Positions 18,071-27,335 of a stretch of DNA of 64,000 bases are shown piece by piece. The DNA comes from Orrella sp037026685 (GTDB taxonomy: Bacteria; Pseudomonadota; Gammaproteobacteria; Burkholderiales; Burkholderiaceae_B). A model generated the notes under the pieces. It did no database searches and was not told where the DNA came from. It was given only the letters and a program-made list of their open reading frames with translations. The stretch spans positions 186,001-250,000 of the forward strand of contig NZ_JBANET010000002.1 in the NCBI RefSeq assembly GCF_037026685.1, given 5' to 3'. How positions within the stretch are numbered: the first letter of the stretch is position 1; each line of letters begins with the position of its first letter. Made by a program: the position numbers and the translations under genes.

Positions 18071-20533
18071 ATGGGATTGCGCCTTGCCCTGGCGGGCTTC
18101 GTGGCGGGCTGCGCCCTGGTGCAGACCCTGGGCCGGCTGCCCGCGCCTGGACCTTGGCTGGCGTTTGCCGCGGGGCTTGCCGGCGTGTGCTGCGGCGTCC
18201 GCGCGCGGGAGTTGCGCGGCGCGGCCTTGCTGGGCATGGGCGTGTCCCTGGGCCTGGCCTGGGCGGCGTGGCAGGCCCAGGCGCGCCTGGCCGATGCCTT
18301 GCCCGAGGACGACGCGGGCCGGGTCAGCCGCGTGCTCGTGCAGGTGGCCAGCCTGCCCCAGGGCGATGACTACGAAAGCCGCTTCCAGGCGCGGGTGCTG
18401 CATGCCCGGCCCGCCGGCGTGCCGGCGCGCATCCAGGTGAGCTGGTTCGCGCCCGGCGCGGCGCGCCTGCCGCAAGGCCGCGCCCCTGGCGCGGCCGGCG
18501 CACCGCTGCCGCGCATCGTGCCCGGACAGGTCTGGCAGATGTCGCTGGTCATGCGCCGGCCCGCCGGCCTGCGCAATCCCTCGGGTTTCGACTACGAGGC
18601 ATGGGTGTTCCAGCGCGGCGTGCGCGCGCTGGGCACGGTGCGCGGCCAGCCGGTGCTGCGCGCCGATGCGCCGCTGGAATCGGCCGCCGTGGCCATCGAG
18701 CGCCTGCGCTGGCATCTGCGCGAATCGATGCGGCAGGCGCTGGGCGATGCACGCTACGGACCGGTGCTGATCGCGCTGGCCCTGGGCGACCAGGCCGGCG
18801 TGGCGCAGGCCGATTGGACCACCTTCAACCTGACCGGCATCACCCACCTGGTGTCGATCAGCGGCACGCATGTGACGCTGGTCTCGGCCTTCTGCGGCCT
18901 GCTCGCGCTGGGGGCATGGAAGCGCCTGCATTGGCGCGGGCGGGCCCCGGCGCAGCACGTTCCCGCGCAGGTGGCCGGCGCCTGCGCGGCCCTGCTGGCG
19001 GCCGGCGCCTATTGCCTGGTCGCCGGCTGGGGCATCCCGGCGCGGCGCACTTTCTTCATGCTGGCCGTGGTGGCGCTGGCGGCAATCGGGCGCGTGCCCA
19101 TGACGCCCTGGCGCGTGCTGCCGGCGGCGGCGGCGCTGGTTTGCCTGCTCGACCCCTGGTCGCCCCTGGCGCCAGGATTCTGGCTGTCCTTCGGCGCGGT
19201 CGCCGTGTTGATGCAGGCCGGCGCACGCGCGGCCAGCGAGCCGGCCGCGCCGAGCCGGGCCGGCCGGCTGGCGCAGCGGCTGCGCGCGGCCGCGCGGCTG
19301 CAATGGCTCATCACGCTGGCGCTCACGCCGGTGCTGGCCTACCTGTTCCAGCAGGTGCCGCTGGTGTCGCCGCTGGCCAATGCCATGGCCATACCCGTGG
19401 TGGGCATGCTGGTCACGCCGCTGGCCTTGCTGGCGGCGCTGCTGCTGCCGCTGCCCGGGCTGGCCGTGCCGGGCGCCTGGGCCGCCTGGGCCGGCGAGCG
19501 CCTGTTCGCCGGGATGATGGTGCCGCTCCAATGGCTGGCGGACCTGGACTGGGCGAGCGTGCCGGTGGCCGCCGCGCCGTGGCCCTATCTGGCCCTGGCC
19601 TTGGCCGGCATCGCCTGGGCCTTGCGCGAGCCGGGCTGGCCCGCGCGGCCATTGGGCTGGGTGCTGGCCTTGCCCGTGCTGCTGTGGAGCCCGGCGCGCC
19701 CGGCGCCGGGAGAATGGCGCATCACGGCCGTGGACGTGGGGCAAGGCGCCGGCGTGCTGGTCGAGACGGCCACGCATGTCCTGCTGTACGACGCGGGGGT
19801 ACGCTACGGCGTGGACAGCGACGCGGCGCAGCGCGCCATCGTGCCTTTGCTGCGGGCCCGCGGCATCGGCGCGCTGGACGTGCTGGCCGTCTCGCACGCC
19901 GACATGGACCATGCGGGCGGCGTGCGCAGCGTGCTGCAGGCCCTGCCGGTGCGCGCCCTGCACAGCTCCTTCGACGTGGGGGCCTATCTGCGGCGCGAGA
20001 CCCGCCTGGGCCAGGCGCGGGATGCGCCCCCGCGCCTGCCGCCGGTCCAGCGCGAATGCCTGGCGGGCATGTCCTGGACGGTGGACGGCGTGGTGTTTTC
20101 CTACCTGCATCCGGCCGAACCGGCGGCGCAGCGGCGCGACCCGGACCGCAATGCCCAGAGCTGCGTGCTGCACGTGCAGGGGCGGCACCATTCGGCGCTG
20201 CTGACCGGCGACATTCCGGTGCGCCAGGAGGAGGCGCTGGTGGCGCGCGGGCTGGGCAAGGTCGATTGGGTGCTGGCCGCGCATCATGGGGCGGCGACTT
20301 CCTCGGGCGCGCGGCTGGTGCAGGCGGTGCAGGCCGCGCATGTCGTGGCCCAGGCCGGCGCGGGCAATCGTTTCGGGCATCCGGCCCGCGCGGTCGAGCT
20401 GCGCTGGCAGCGCGCCGGCGCGGTGTTCTGGCGCACCGACCGGCATGGCGCGGTGACCGCGCACTCGCGCGCCGGGGGGTTGGCCGTCAGCGCCGAGCGC
20501 CTGGCCAGGCCGCGCTACTGGCAGGGCCGCTAG
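18071..20533 (+). CDS. comEC: ComEC/Rec2 DNA-uptake channel protein
   Basis: Polytopic protein forming the inner-membrane channel for single-stranded DNA during natural transformation. The 820-residue product has an N-terminal membrane anchor, an OB-like periplasmic domain, the competence TM block (about 230-540) with LVSISGTHVTLVSAF, and a C-terminal metallo-beta-lactamase domain. HADMDH near residue 609 and the LLTGD element are its metal-site motifs. The start is ATG 18071, preceded by GGAGC; a longer frame upstream lacks family similarity. Competence is not well documented in Bordetella-type bacteria, so its use here is uncertain. Confidence 0.93.
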   Translation: MGLRLALAGFVAGCALVQTLGRLPAPGPWLAFAAGLAGVCCGVRARELRGAALLGMGVSLGLAWAAWQAQARLADALPEDDAGRVSRVLVQVASLPQGDDYESRFQARVLHARPAGVPARIQVSWFAPGAARLPQGRAPGAAGAPLPRIVPGQVWQMSLVMRRPAGLRNPSGFDYEAWVFQRGVRALGTVRGQPVLRADAPLESAAVAIERLRWHLRESMRQALGDARYGPVLIALALGDQAGVAQADWTTFNLTGITHLVSISGTHVTLVSAFCGLLALGAWKRLHWRGRAPAQHVPAQVAGACAALLAAGAYCLVAGWGIPARRTFFMLAVVALAAIGRVPMTPWRVLPAAAALVCLLDPWSPLAPGFWLSFGAVAVLMQAGARAASEPAAPSRAGRLAQRLRAAARLQWLITLALTPVLAYLFQQVPLVSPLANAMAIPVVGMLVTPLALLAALLLPLPGLAVPGAWAAWAGERLFAGMMVPLQWLADLDWASVPVAAAPWPYLALALAGIAWALREPGWPARPLGWVLALPVLLWSPARPAPGEWRITAVDVGQGAGVLVETATHVLLYDAGVRYGVDSDAAQRAIVPLLRARGIGALDVLAVSHADMDHAGGVRSVLQALPVRALHSSFDVGAYLRRETRLGQARDAPPRLPPVQRECLAGMSWTVDGVVFSYLHPAEPAAQRRDPDRNAQSCVLHVQGRHHSALLTGDIPVRQEEALVARGLGKVDWVLAAHHGAATSSGARLVQAVQAAHVVAQAGAGNRFGHPARAVELRWQRAGAVFWRTDRHGAVTAHSRAGGLAVSAERLARPRYWQGR

Positions 20534-20597
20534 GGCCGGTTGACAGGCCCTGGGGCCGATACAATCGCCGCAATAGCCCGAGCAAGGAAAGCCAGCG

Positions 20598-21527
20598 ATG
20601 TCCGAACCCCGCCTGCACAGCGTCACCTGCGCCAGCCCTGCCGGCCTGCATCGCATGGCCTATTGGGAGTGGGGCGAGCCGGACAACGACCGCGTGCTGC
20701 TGTGCGTGCATGGGCTGACCCGCACGGGCCGGGATTTCGACGCCCTGGCGCGCCGCATGGCGCCGCATTTCCGTGTGGTGTGCCCGGACGTGGCGGGGCG
20801 GGGCCGTTCCGACCGGCTGCGCGAGCCCGCCTTCTATGCCGTGCCGCAATACGTGGCCGATATGGTGACGCTGCTGGCGCGCCTGAACCCGCGCCAGCTG
20901 GCCTGGGTGGGCACGTCCATGGGCGGGCTGGTCGGCATGGCGCTGGGCGGCTCGGCCGCGCTGGCGCGGCGCGATCCGCGGCCGGCGCCGCATCGCCCGG
21001 GCCCGGCGCTGGACGATGCGGGGCTGCGCGTGGACCGCATGGTCATCAACGACGTGGGGCCGAAGATGGAACTGGCGGCGCTGGGCCGCATCGGCCTGTA
21101 CGTCGGCCAGCCCCTGGCGTTCGACAGCTTCGAGCAGGCGGTGGCCCATACGCGCGAGGTCTCGGCCGGGTTCGGGCCGCACACCGAGGCCCAATGGCGC
21201 GAACTGGCCGCCCACACCTATGTATCCGACGGGAGGCGCTGGCACAAGCACTACGACCTGGCGCTGGCGCGTCCCTTCGCCTTGCCCGACCCGGCCGGCG
21301 CCGTGGCCGGCGAGCTGCTGCTGTGGCGCTGCTACGAGGCGCTGGACTGCCCGGTGCTGCTGGTGCGCGGCGCCGAGTCCGACCTGCTGTCGGCGGCCAC
21401 CGCCCGCCAGATGCTGGCCCGCAACCGGCGCGCGCGCCTGCTCGAGTTCGCCGGCGTGGGGCATGCGCCCACCTTCATGCAGGAAGACCAGCTGCAGGCC
21501 GTGAGCGCATTCCTGCTCGAACCTTAG
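20598..21527 (+). CDS. Alpha/beta hydrolase
   Basis: Serine hydrolase of the alpha/beta-fold superfamily, 309 residues, cytoplasmic. LLCVHGLTRTG provides the oxyanion HG, GTSMGG near residue 116 the nucleophilic Ser, and GVGHAPTF the catalytic His. The Asp is probably in GAESDLL. AGGAAA lies 10 bases before the ATG. Between the nucleophile and the cap there is an arginine/proline-rich stretch (RRDPRPAPHRPGPALDD) not usual for the fold, possibly a surface loop. The substrate is unknown. Confidence 0.87.
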   Translation: MSEPRLHSVTCASPAGLHRMAYWEWGEPDNDRVLLCVHGLTRTGRDFDALARRMAPHFRVVCPDVAGRGRSDRLREPAFYAVPQYVADMVTLLARLNPRQLAWVGTSMGGLVGMALGGSAALARRDPRPAPHRPGPALDDAGLRVDRMVINDVGPKMELAALGRIGLYVGQPLAFDSFEQAVAHTREVSAGFGPHTEAQWRELAAHTYVSDGRRWHKHYDLALARPFALPDPAGAVAGELLLWRCYEALDCPVLLVRGAESDLLSAATARQMLARNRRARLLEFAGVGHAPTFMQEDQLQAVSAFLLEP

Positions 21528-21579
21528 CCGGCGCCGCCGGCCGCGCCTTGGCGCGCCAGAACCCATCCCCGGAGCCATC

Positions 21580-22914
21580 ATGAACCTAGCCAGCGGCATT
21601 CCCGCCGGACTCCTGCAAACCTTGCAAAGCCGCCAGCCCACGCTGTGGTGCAATCCCGCCTACGAGACGCTGCCTTTCCCGGCCTTGCCGCCCGATGCCG
21701 GCTCGCCGGCCCAGGCCCAGGCGCGGCTGGCGCGCCACGCGCCCGTGCTGGGCCGCCTGTTCGCCGAGCTGGCCCAGGCGGGCGGCCGGATCGCCTCGCC
21801 CTTGCTGCCGGTGCCGCGCCTGCGCGAGGCCTTGCTGCCGGACGGCGCCGATGCGGGCGCGTGGTTCGTCAAGGCGGACCACGCCTTGCCGGTGGCCGGT
21901 TCGGTCAAGGCGCGGGGGGGCTTTCACGAGGTGCTGTGCCTGGCCGAGCGCCTGCTGCAAGAGGCCGCCGGCCCCGGCGGGCGCCTGCCGGCGCTGGACG
22001 AAGAGGCTGCCCGCACGCTGTTCGCCCGGCACACGGTGGCGGTGGGCAGCACCGGCAACCTGGGGTTGTCGATCGGCTTGATCGCGCGCGCCCTGGGTTT
22101 TCGCGCGGTGGTGCACATGTCGGCCGATGCCAAGCAATGGAAGAAGGACCGGCTGCGCGCCCGCGGCATCGAGGTCGTCGAGCATGGCGGCGATTATGCG
22201 CGCGCGGTGCAGGCCGGCCGCGAGCAGGCCCGCCGCGATCCCCATGGCTATTTCGTCGACGACGAGCATTCGGCGGCGCTGTTCATGGGCTATGCCGCCA
22301 GCGCCGGCGAGCTGGCCGCCCAGCTGGCCCAGGCCGGCAGGCCGGTCGATGCGGAGCATCCGCTGTTCGTCTATGTGCCCTGCGGCGTGGGCGGCGCGCC
22401 GGGCGGCATCACCTACGGCTTGAAGCAGCATTTCGGCGCACACGTGCATTGCTTCTTTGCCGAGCCGGCGGCCTCGCCATGCATGCTGGTGCAGCTGGCC
22501 AGCGGCGGCGACGCGCCGCTGTCGGTCTACGACATCGGCCTGGACAACCGCACCGAGGCCGACGGCCTGGCCGTGGGCCTGGCCTCGCCGCTGGTGGCGC
22601 CGCTGATGCGCGCGCTGGCGGCCGGCATCTTCACGGTGGCGGACGAGCGCCTGTTCGTGGACGCCGTGCGCCTGCACGACGCCCACGGCGTGCTGGTCGA
22701 ACCGTCGGCGGCCGCCGGCTTCGGCGGGCCGGGCTGGCTGCTGCGCAGCCAGGCGGGTCGGGCCTTCGTGGCCGGACGGGGCCTGGAGCCGGCCCTGCCG
22801 CGCGCCACGCACGTGCTGTGGAGCACCGGCGGCTCGCTCGTGCCCGCGCCCGAGCACGAGCGCTTCCAGGCGCGCGGGCGGGCCTTGCTGCAGGCCGGCG
22901 CCGACGCGCAGTGA
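21580..22914 (+). CDS. dsdA: D-serine dehydratase
   Basis: PLP enzyme that converts D-serine to pyruvate and ammonia, detoxifying D-serine. The 444-residue length matches DsdA. Lys110 in SVKARGGFHEVL is the PLP-binding lysine, and VAVGSTGNLGLSIG and CGVGGAPGGITYG form the phosphate-binding elements. The C-terminal LWSTGGS is also typical. GGAGCC precedes the ATG. No DsdC-type regulator or DsdX transporter is adjacent, so it is probably expressed separately. Confidence 0.95.
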   Translation: MNLASGIPAGLLQTLQSRQPTLWCNPAYETLPFPALPPDAGSPAQAQARLARHAPVLGRLFAELAQAGGRIASPLLPVPRLREALLPDGADAGAWFVKADHALPVAGSVKARGGFHEVLCLAERLLQEAAGPGGRLPALDEEAARTLFARHTVAVGSTGNLGLSIGLIARALGFRAVVHMSADAKQWKKDRLRARGIEVVEHGGDYARAVQAGREQARRDPHGYFVDDEHSAALFMGYAASAGELAAQLAQAGRPVDAEHPLFVYVPCGVGGAPGGITYGLKQHFGAHVHCFFAEPAASPCMLVQLASGGDAPLSVYDIGLDNRTEADGLAVGLASPLVAPLMRALAAGIFTVADERLFVDAVRLHDAHGVLVEPSAAAGFGGPGWLLRSQAGRAFVAGRGLEPALPRATHVLWSTGGSLVPAPEHERFQARGRALLQAGADAQ

Positions 22915-22948
22915 CGCGCCGCCGCGCCGAAGGCCTACAATCGGGAGC

Positions 22949-23797
22949 ATGCAAGATACCCGCGGCCTGATCTTCGACCTGCATTGCCACTCCACGGTGT
23001 CCGACGGCCTGCTCGCGCCCGAGGACGTGGCCGCGCGCGCCTGCGCCAACGGCGTGGACGTCTGGGCCCTGACCGACCATGACGAGGTGGGCGGCATCAA
23101 GCGCGCCGCCCGCGCCGCGCGCGAACTGGGCATGCGTTTTGTCAGCGGGGTGGAAATCTCCGTGACCTGGGCCAACCAGACGGTGCACATCGTCGGCCTG
23201 GGCCTGGACGAGGACGAGCCGCAGCTGGTGCAGGGCCTGGCCCAGACCCGCGCCGGGCGGGTGCGCCGGGCCCGGGAAATGGGCGAGCGCCTGGCTGCCA
23301 TGGGCATGCCGGGGGCCTACGAGGGCGCCTTGCCCCTGGCGGGCAATCCCGACCTGATCAGCCGCACGCATTTCGCGCGCTACCTGGTGCTAGCCGGCTA
23401 CGCGCCCGACGTGCAGACCGTTTTTAACAAGTACCTGGGCGATGATTGCGAGGGCCACGTGCCGGTGCGCTGGGCGTCGCTGGGCGATGCGCTGGGCTGG
23501 ATCCACGGCGCCGGGGGGCGCGCCGTCATCGCCCATCCGGGCCGCTACAAGTACACGCCGGTGCAGTTCGCCGGGCTGTACGAAGAGTTCCGGCAGCGCG
23601 GCGGCGAGGGTATCGAGGTGGTCACCGGCAGCCACCGGCCCGAGCAGTACCGCGAATACGCCGGCGTGGCCCGGCACTACGGTTTCCTGGCCTCCTGCGG
23701 CTCGGATTTCCACGGCCCGCGCGAAAGCCGCCACGACCTGGGCAGCCTGCCGCCCTTGCCCGAAGGCCTCAAGCCGGTCTGGCACGACTGGTTCTAG
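22949..23797 (+). CDS. PHP-domain phosphoesterase (RNase AM / YciV type)
   Basis: Metal-dependent PHP phosphoesterase of 282 residues. Motifs run in order: DLHCHSTVSDG at residues 10-20, LTDHDEVGG, the glutamate in SGVEIS, AHPGRYK, and CGSDFHGP near the C-terminus; these ligands hold three metals. E. coli YciV (TrpH) members hydrolyse 3',5'-nucleoside bisphosphates and mature rRNA 5' ends (family knowledge). A TACAAT hexamer lies just upstream of the start. It is followed by greB on the same strand. Confidence 0.88.
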   Translation: MQDTRGLIFDLHCHSTVSDGLLAPEDVAARACANGVDVWALTDHDEVGGIKRAARAARELGMRFVSGVEISVTWANQTVHIVGLGLDEDEPQLVQGLAQTRAGRVRRAREMGERLAAMGMPGAYEGALPLAGNPDLISRTHFARYLVLAGYAPDVQTVFNKYLGDDCEGHVPVRWASLGDALGWIHGAGGRAVIAHPGRYKYTPVQFAGLYEEFRQRGGEGIEVVTGSHRPEQYREYAGVARHYGFLASCGSDFHGPRESRHDLGSLPPLPEGLKPVWHDWF

Positions 23798-23852
23798 GCA
23801 CTGCCGCGCCGCCAGGCACGGCGGGCGAGCCCTTTCCCTACTCGATCACGAC

Positions 23853-24416
23853 ATGAACAAAGCATTTGTCAAGGAATCCGACCGCGAGGACGACGAGGAC
23901 CTGCCCGAAGGGCTGGCCTTGCCGGCCGGCACGCGCAACTACATCACGCCCCAGGGCTACGAGCGCCTGCGCAGCGAGCTGGCGCACCTGATGAACGAGG
24001 AGCGGCCCAACGTGGTGCAGATCGTCTCGTGGGCCGCCTCCAATGGCGACCGCTCGGAAAACGGCGACTACCTGTACGGCAAGAAGCGCCTGCGCGAAAT
24101 CGACCGGCGCATGCGCTTTCTGACCAAGCGCCTGGATATCGCCGAGGTGGTGGACGCCAGCCTGCAGCCCAACCGCGACCAGGTGTTCTTCGGCGCGACC
24201 GTGACCTACCTGGACCGCGCCGGCCAGGAGCACACCGTCACCATCGTGGGCGTGGACGAGGCCGAGCCCCTGGCCGGCAAGATCAGCTGGATATCTCCCG
24301 TGGCGCGCGCCCTGATCAAGGCCCGCGAGGGCGATACCGTGACCCTGCGCACGCCGGCCGGCATCGACGAGCTGGAAATCGTGCAGGTCAGCTACCCGGA
24401 GCCCGCCTCCGGCTGA
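23853..24416 (+). CDS. greB: Transcription elongation factor GreB
   Basis: GreB rescues backtracked RNA polymerase by stimulating transcript cleavage. The N-terminal coiled coil carries the acidic tip region (NGDRSENGDYLYGKKRLREID), and the C-terminal FKBP-like domain ends in the SPVARALI and GDTV elements. At 187 residues it exceeds E. coli GreB (158) by an N-terminal acidic extension of about 25 residues (DREDDEDLPEG) before the ITPQGYERL start of the family. The tip sequence favours GreB over GreA. A strong terminator follows. Confidence 0.94.
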   Translation: MNKAFVKESDREDDEDLPEGLALPAGTRNYITPQGYERLRSELAHLMNEERPNVVQIVSWAASNGDRSENGDYLYGKKRLREIDRRMRFLTKRLDIAEVVDASLQPNRDQVFFGATVTYLDRAGQEHTVTIVGVDEAEPLAGKISWISPVARALIKAREGDTVTLRTPAGIDELEIVQVSYPEPASG

Positions 24417-24456
24417 GACGGCGCGCTCAAAGGCTCGCCCGCGGAACCCAGGAAGG

Positions 24457-24488
24457 GGGCCGCACGCCTGCGCGTGCGGCCCTTTTTT
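24457..24488 (+). terminator. Rho-independent terminator after greB
   Basis: An 11-bp perfect stem (GGGCCGCACGC at 24457-24467 with GCGTGCGGCCC at 24472-24482) around CTGC is followed at once by TTTTTT. It is the clearest intrinsic terminator in the window and separates greB from the accessory genes beyond. Confidence 0.95.
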
Positions 24489-24535
24489 CGTCATACAACA
24501 TGACGGGTAGACAATCAATACACGTATTCCATCAA

Positions 24536-24556
24536 TATTATTGTCTGACAATAATA
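24536..24556. promoter_or_regulatory. Palindromic operator candidate (GntR-like) before CMD gene
   Basis: TATTATTGTC and GACAATAATA form a perfect 10-bp inverted repeat around a single T, 40 bases upstream of the CMD gene. The core TTGTCTGACAA resembles FadR-subfamily GntR operators. No GntR gene is in the neighbourhood, so the repressor would be encoded elsewhere. Confidence 0.65.
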
Positions 24557-24595
24557 CTAAAATGGGGCTGTTTCTTCTGCCTACGGAGTTCCCCG

Positions 24596-24994
24596 ATGAC
24601 ACGCGAGTACGCCCCCAAGAATCCCCAGCTTTTCGAACAGGGCCTGGCCACGCGCCGGGAAGTGCTGGGCGGCGAGTATGTCGATGCCTCGATCAAGAAC
24701 GCCACCGACTTCAACATCGACATGCAGGAGCTGGTCACGCAGTACTGCTGGGGCGACGTCTGGAACCGCCCGGGCCTGGACCGCAAGACCCGCTCGTTCC
24801 TGAACCTGGCCATGATCACCGCCCTGAACCGCCCCCACGAACTGAAGCTGCACGTGCGCGGCGCGCTGAACAACGGCCTGACCAAGGACGAGATCAAGGA
24901 AGTGTTCCTGCAGGCGGCCATTTATTGCGGCGTGCCGGCAGGCATCGATTCCTTCCGCGTGGCGGCCGAAGTCTTCAAGGAAATGGACGCCTGA
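24596..24994 (+). CDS. Carboxymuconolactone decarboxylase (CMD) family protein
   Basis: Small 132-residue protein of the CMD/AhpD-like fold. TRSFLNLAMITALNRPHELKLH and EVFLQAAIYCGVPAG match the PcaC side of the family, where 4-carboxymuconolactone decarboxylase acts in protocatechuate breakdown. No other pca genes are present. It begins a three-gene plus-strand set with a 3-hydroxyisobutyrate-type dehydrogenase and a Bug receptor, so a different lactone or carboxylate is likely. The start is ATG 24596 with CGGAG upstream. Confidence 0.85.
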   Translation: MTREYAPKNPQLFEQGLATRREVLGGEYVDASIKNATDFNIDMQELVTQYCWGDVWNRPGLDRKTRSFLNLAMITALNRPHELKLHVRGALNNGLTKDEIKEVFLQAAIYCGVPAGIDSFRVAAEVFKEMDA

Positions 24995-25010
24995 GGCCAA
25001 GGAGCTTGCG

Positions 25011-25874
25011 ATGAAGCGCATAGGAATGATCGGCCTGGGAATGATGGGCAATCCCATGGCGCACCTGCTGCACGAAGCCGGCTATGCCCTGGTCGTCAAG
25101 GACGCCAGCGCGCAGGCCGAGCAGGCGTTTCTGGCCGCGCACGCGGGGGCGCAGGCCGCGGCCGCCGAGCAGGCCTTCGCCGAGTGCGAGGCGGTGGTGA
25201 CGATGCTGCCCAATTCGGACATCGTCGATGCCGTGGCGCAGTCGCTGATGCCGCAACTGCGGCGCGGCGCCTGCCTGATCGAGATGAGTTCGGCCGACCC
25301 GAACCGCACGCGCGCGCTGGCCGGCCGGCTGGCCGAGCGGGGCATCGACCTGATCGATGCGCCGGTCTCGGGCGGGGTCAAGAAGGCCCGTTCGGGCCAG
25401 CTGGCCATCATGGTCGGCGGCGATGCCGCGGTATTCGCCCGGCACCGCCCCCTGCTGGAGCGGCTGGGCACCTCGATCACGCACGTCGGGCCGGTCGGCG
25501 CCGGCCATGCCTTGAAGGCCTTGAACAACTACGTGTCCGCCGCCGCCATGATCGCGACCGCCGAGGCGATCCAGGCCGGCCAGGCCTTCGGCATCGACGC
25601 GGCCACCGTGGTGGACGTGATCAACGCCTCGACCGGCAGGAACAACACCACGGAGAACAAGGCGCATCAGTTCATGCTCAACGGCGCCTTCAATTCCGGC
25701 TTCTCGCTGGCGCTGCAGGCCAAGGACGTGGGCATTGCCGCCGCGCTCGGACCCAGCCTGGGCCTGCCCATGCACCTGGCGCAGAAGGTCGGGGCGATGA
25801 CGGCCCAGGCCTCGGCCGAACTGGGCCCGGCCGCCGACCACACCGAACTCTACCGGTACGTCGGCAAGCCCTAG
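25011..25874 (+). CDS. NAD(P)-dependent beta-hydroxyacid dehydrogenase (3-hydroxyisobutyrate / tartronate semialdehyde reductase type)
   Basis: Beta-hydroxyacid dehydrogenase of 287 residues, the usual size. GLGMMGNPMA at 7-16 binds the nucleotide, DAPVSGGVKKA is the substrate-binding signature, and GHALKALNNY holds the catalytic lysine. Possible reactions include 3-hydroxyisobutyrate oxidation and tartronate-semialdehyde reduction. A strong AAGGAG precedes the ATG, 16 bases after the CMD stop. It shares the operon with the CMD protein and a Bug receptor. Confidence 0.9.
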   Translation: MKRIGMIGLGMMGNPMAHLLHEAGYALVVKDASAQAEQAFLAAHAGAQAAAAEQAFAECEAVVTMLPNSDIVDAVAQSLMPQLRRGACLIEMSSADPNRTRALAGRLAERGIDLIDAPVSGGVKKARSGQLAIMVGGDAAVFARHRPLLERLGTSITHVGPVGAGHALKALNNYVSAAAMIATAEAIQAGQAFGIDAATVVDVINASTGRNNTTENKAHQFMLNGAFNSGFSLALQAKDVGIAAALGPSLGLPMHLAQKVGAMTAQASAELGPAADHTELYRYVGKP

Positions 25875-25915
25875 CCGCGGCGCGTTCCCACCATACCTAC
25901 TACAAGGAGACACAG

Positions 25916-26884
25916 ATGCGCATTTCCCTCAAGGCCTTCATGGCCGGCGTACTGGCGATGGCCTCGGCCGCCGCCTTCGCCTTTCCCACCCGGCCCGTGA
26001 CCCTGGTCGTGCCTTATGCGCCGGGCGGCTCGACCGACGTGCTGGCGCGCGTGCTGGCCGAGGTGCTGGCCCAGGACCTGGGCCAGCCCGTGGTCGTGGA
26101 AAACGCCGCCGGCGCCGGCGGCACCATAGGCACCAGCAAGGTGGTGCGCTCGCCCAAGGACGGCCATACCGTGCTGCTGCACAACATGGCCGTGGCGACC
26201 GCGCCGGCCCTGTACAGCAACCTGACCTTCGATCCGGCCCGCGACCTGGAGCCGGTGGCCATGGCCGGTGACGTGCCCATGATCCTGGTGCGCAACAAGG
26301 ACTTTCCGCCCTCCACGGTGCAGGAACTGATCCAGGCCATGAAGGACAAGCCCGGCCAGGTCAATTTTTCGCATGCGGGCATCGGCGCCACCTCGCACCT
26401 GTGCGCCATGCTGTTCACGCAGAGCACCGGCACCACGGCCACCATGGTGCCGTACCGCGGCACGGGCCCGGCCCTGCAGGACCTGATCGCGGGCAACGTG
26501 GACCTGATCTGCGATCAGCCCGTGGCCACCGGCCCGCACATCAAGGCAGGCGCCTTGCGGCCTTATGCCGTGGCCACGCGCGAGCGGCTGGACATCCTGC
26601 CCGAGGTGCCGACTTTTGCGCAGGCTGGCCTGCAGGGGTTCGAGCTGGCTGTCTGGCACGGGCTGTACGTGCCGCAAGGCACGCCGGCCGAGGCGGTCGA
26701 GCGCCTGAACCGGGCGGTGCGCGCGGCCTTCGGCAATGCGGCGCTGGTGCAGCGCCTGGGGGAAATGGGCGTGGTCGTGCCGCAAGGCGAGCGCCTGTCG
26801 GCGCAGTTCCTGCGCCAGCACACCCAGGCCGAGATCGCGCGCTGGAAGCCGATCATCGAGCAGGCGGGCGTGAAGGCCGAATGA
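25916..26884 (+). CDS. Bug/TctC-family periplasmic binding protein
   Basis: Second Bug-family receptor of the window, 322 residues. The signal peptide runs to about residue 24 (AMASAAAFA), followed at once by the family motif VTLVVPYAPGGSTD and later MVPYRGTGPA. AAGGAGA precedes the start. It is the last gene of the CMD/dehydrogenase set and probably captures the compound those enzymes act on. Just beyond its stop lies a decapitated beta-lactamase remnant on the other strand, marking an old deletion point. Confidence 0.93.
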   Translation: MRISLKAFMAGVLAMASAAAFAFPTRPVTLVVPYAPGGSTDVLARVLAEVLAQDLGQPVVVENAAGAGGTIGTSKVVRSPKDGHTVLLHNMAVATAPALYSNLTFDPARDLEPVAMAGDVPMILVRNKDFPPSTVQELIQAMKDKPGQVNFSHAGIGATSHLCAMLFTQSTGTTATMVPYRGTGPALQDLIAGNVDLICDQPVATGPHIKAGALRPYAVATRERLDILPEVPTFAQAGLQGFELAVWHGLYVPQGTPAEAVERLNRAVRAAFGNAALVQRLGEMGVVVPQGERLSAQFLRQHTQAEIARWKPIIEQAGVKAE

Positions 26885-27254
26885 GCGGGTGCAGGCCGGA
26901 TGCGCGGCTGGCCGCCGGGTCGGACAGCGCAAAGCCGCCCTGGATCGAGGCCCAGGCGCCCAGCGTGCCGGTAAAGACCTTGCTGATCGAGCCGATTTCG
27001 AAGAGCGTGCCGTCGTCCACGGGCCGGCCGTCCAGCTTCGAGGCCAGGCCGTAGTTCAGCACGTGGGCCTGGCCATCGATGCTGACCGCCACCGCCATGC
27101 CGGGGATATCGTGCGCGGCCATGAGCGGGCGCACGACGCTGTCCACGGCGGCGCGCACGGCTTGCGGCGTGGCGCCGGCACAGGCCCCGGCGGCGGCGCA
27201 GAGCATGGCTGCGGCAAGGCCGGATCGCAAGGCGAGGGTCTTAAGGGCGGCCAT
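26853..27254 (-). pseudogene. Truncated class C (AmpC-type) beta-lactamase remnant
   Basis: The N-terminal third of a serine beta-lactamase or penicillin-binding-like hydrolase. It has a signal peptide (LCAAAGACAGA), VRPLMAAHDIPGMAVAV, and LFEIGSISKVFTGTLGA with the SxxK nucleophile. Similarity stops around residue 115 (FALSDPA), after which the frame reads unrelated arginine/proline-rich residues and ends inside the 3' end of the Bug gene. About 270 residues, including the YxN and KTG motifs, are missing, so it cannot be active. A deletion joining it to the Bug gene explains the structure (inference). Confidence 0.82.
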
Positions 27255-27335
27255 GTTTTCAAGCGCCTGCGGGAGTTGGGGGTACACAAGCCGGGCCGGG
27301 TGCTGCCGGTCCGCCTGCACGACGCCTGTATTTTA

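Noticed and set aside
20540..20565. TTGACA and TACAAT as a sigma-70 promoter for the alpha/beta hydrolase
   Set aside because: The spacing is only 14 bases, too short for a standard promoter; left out as a feature.
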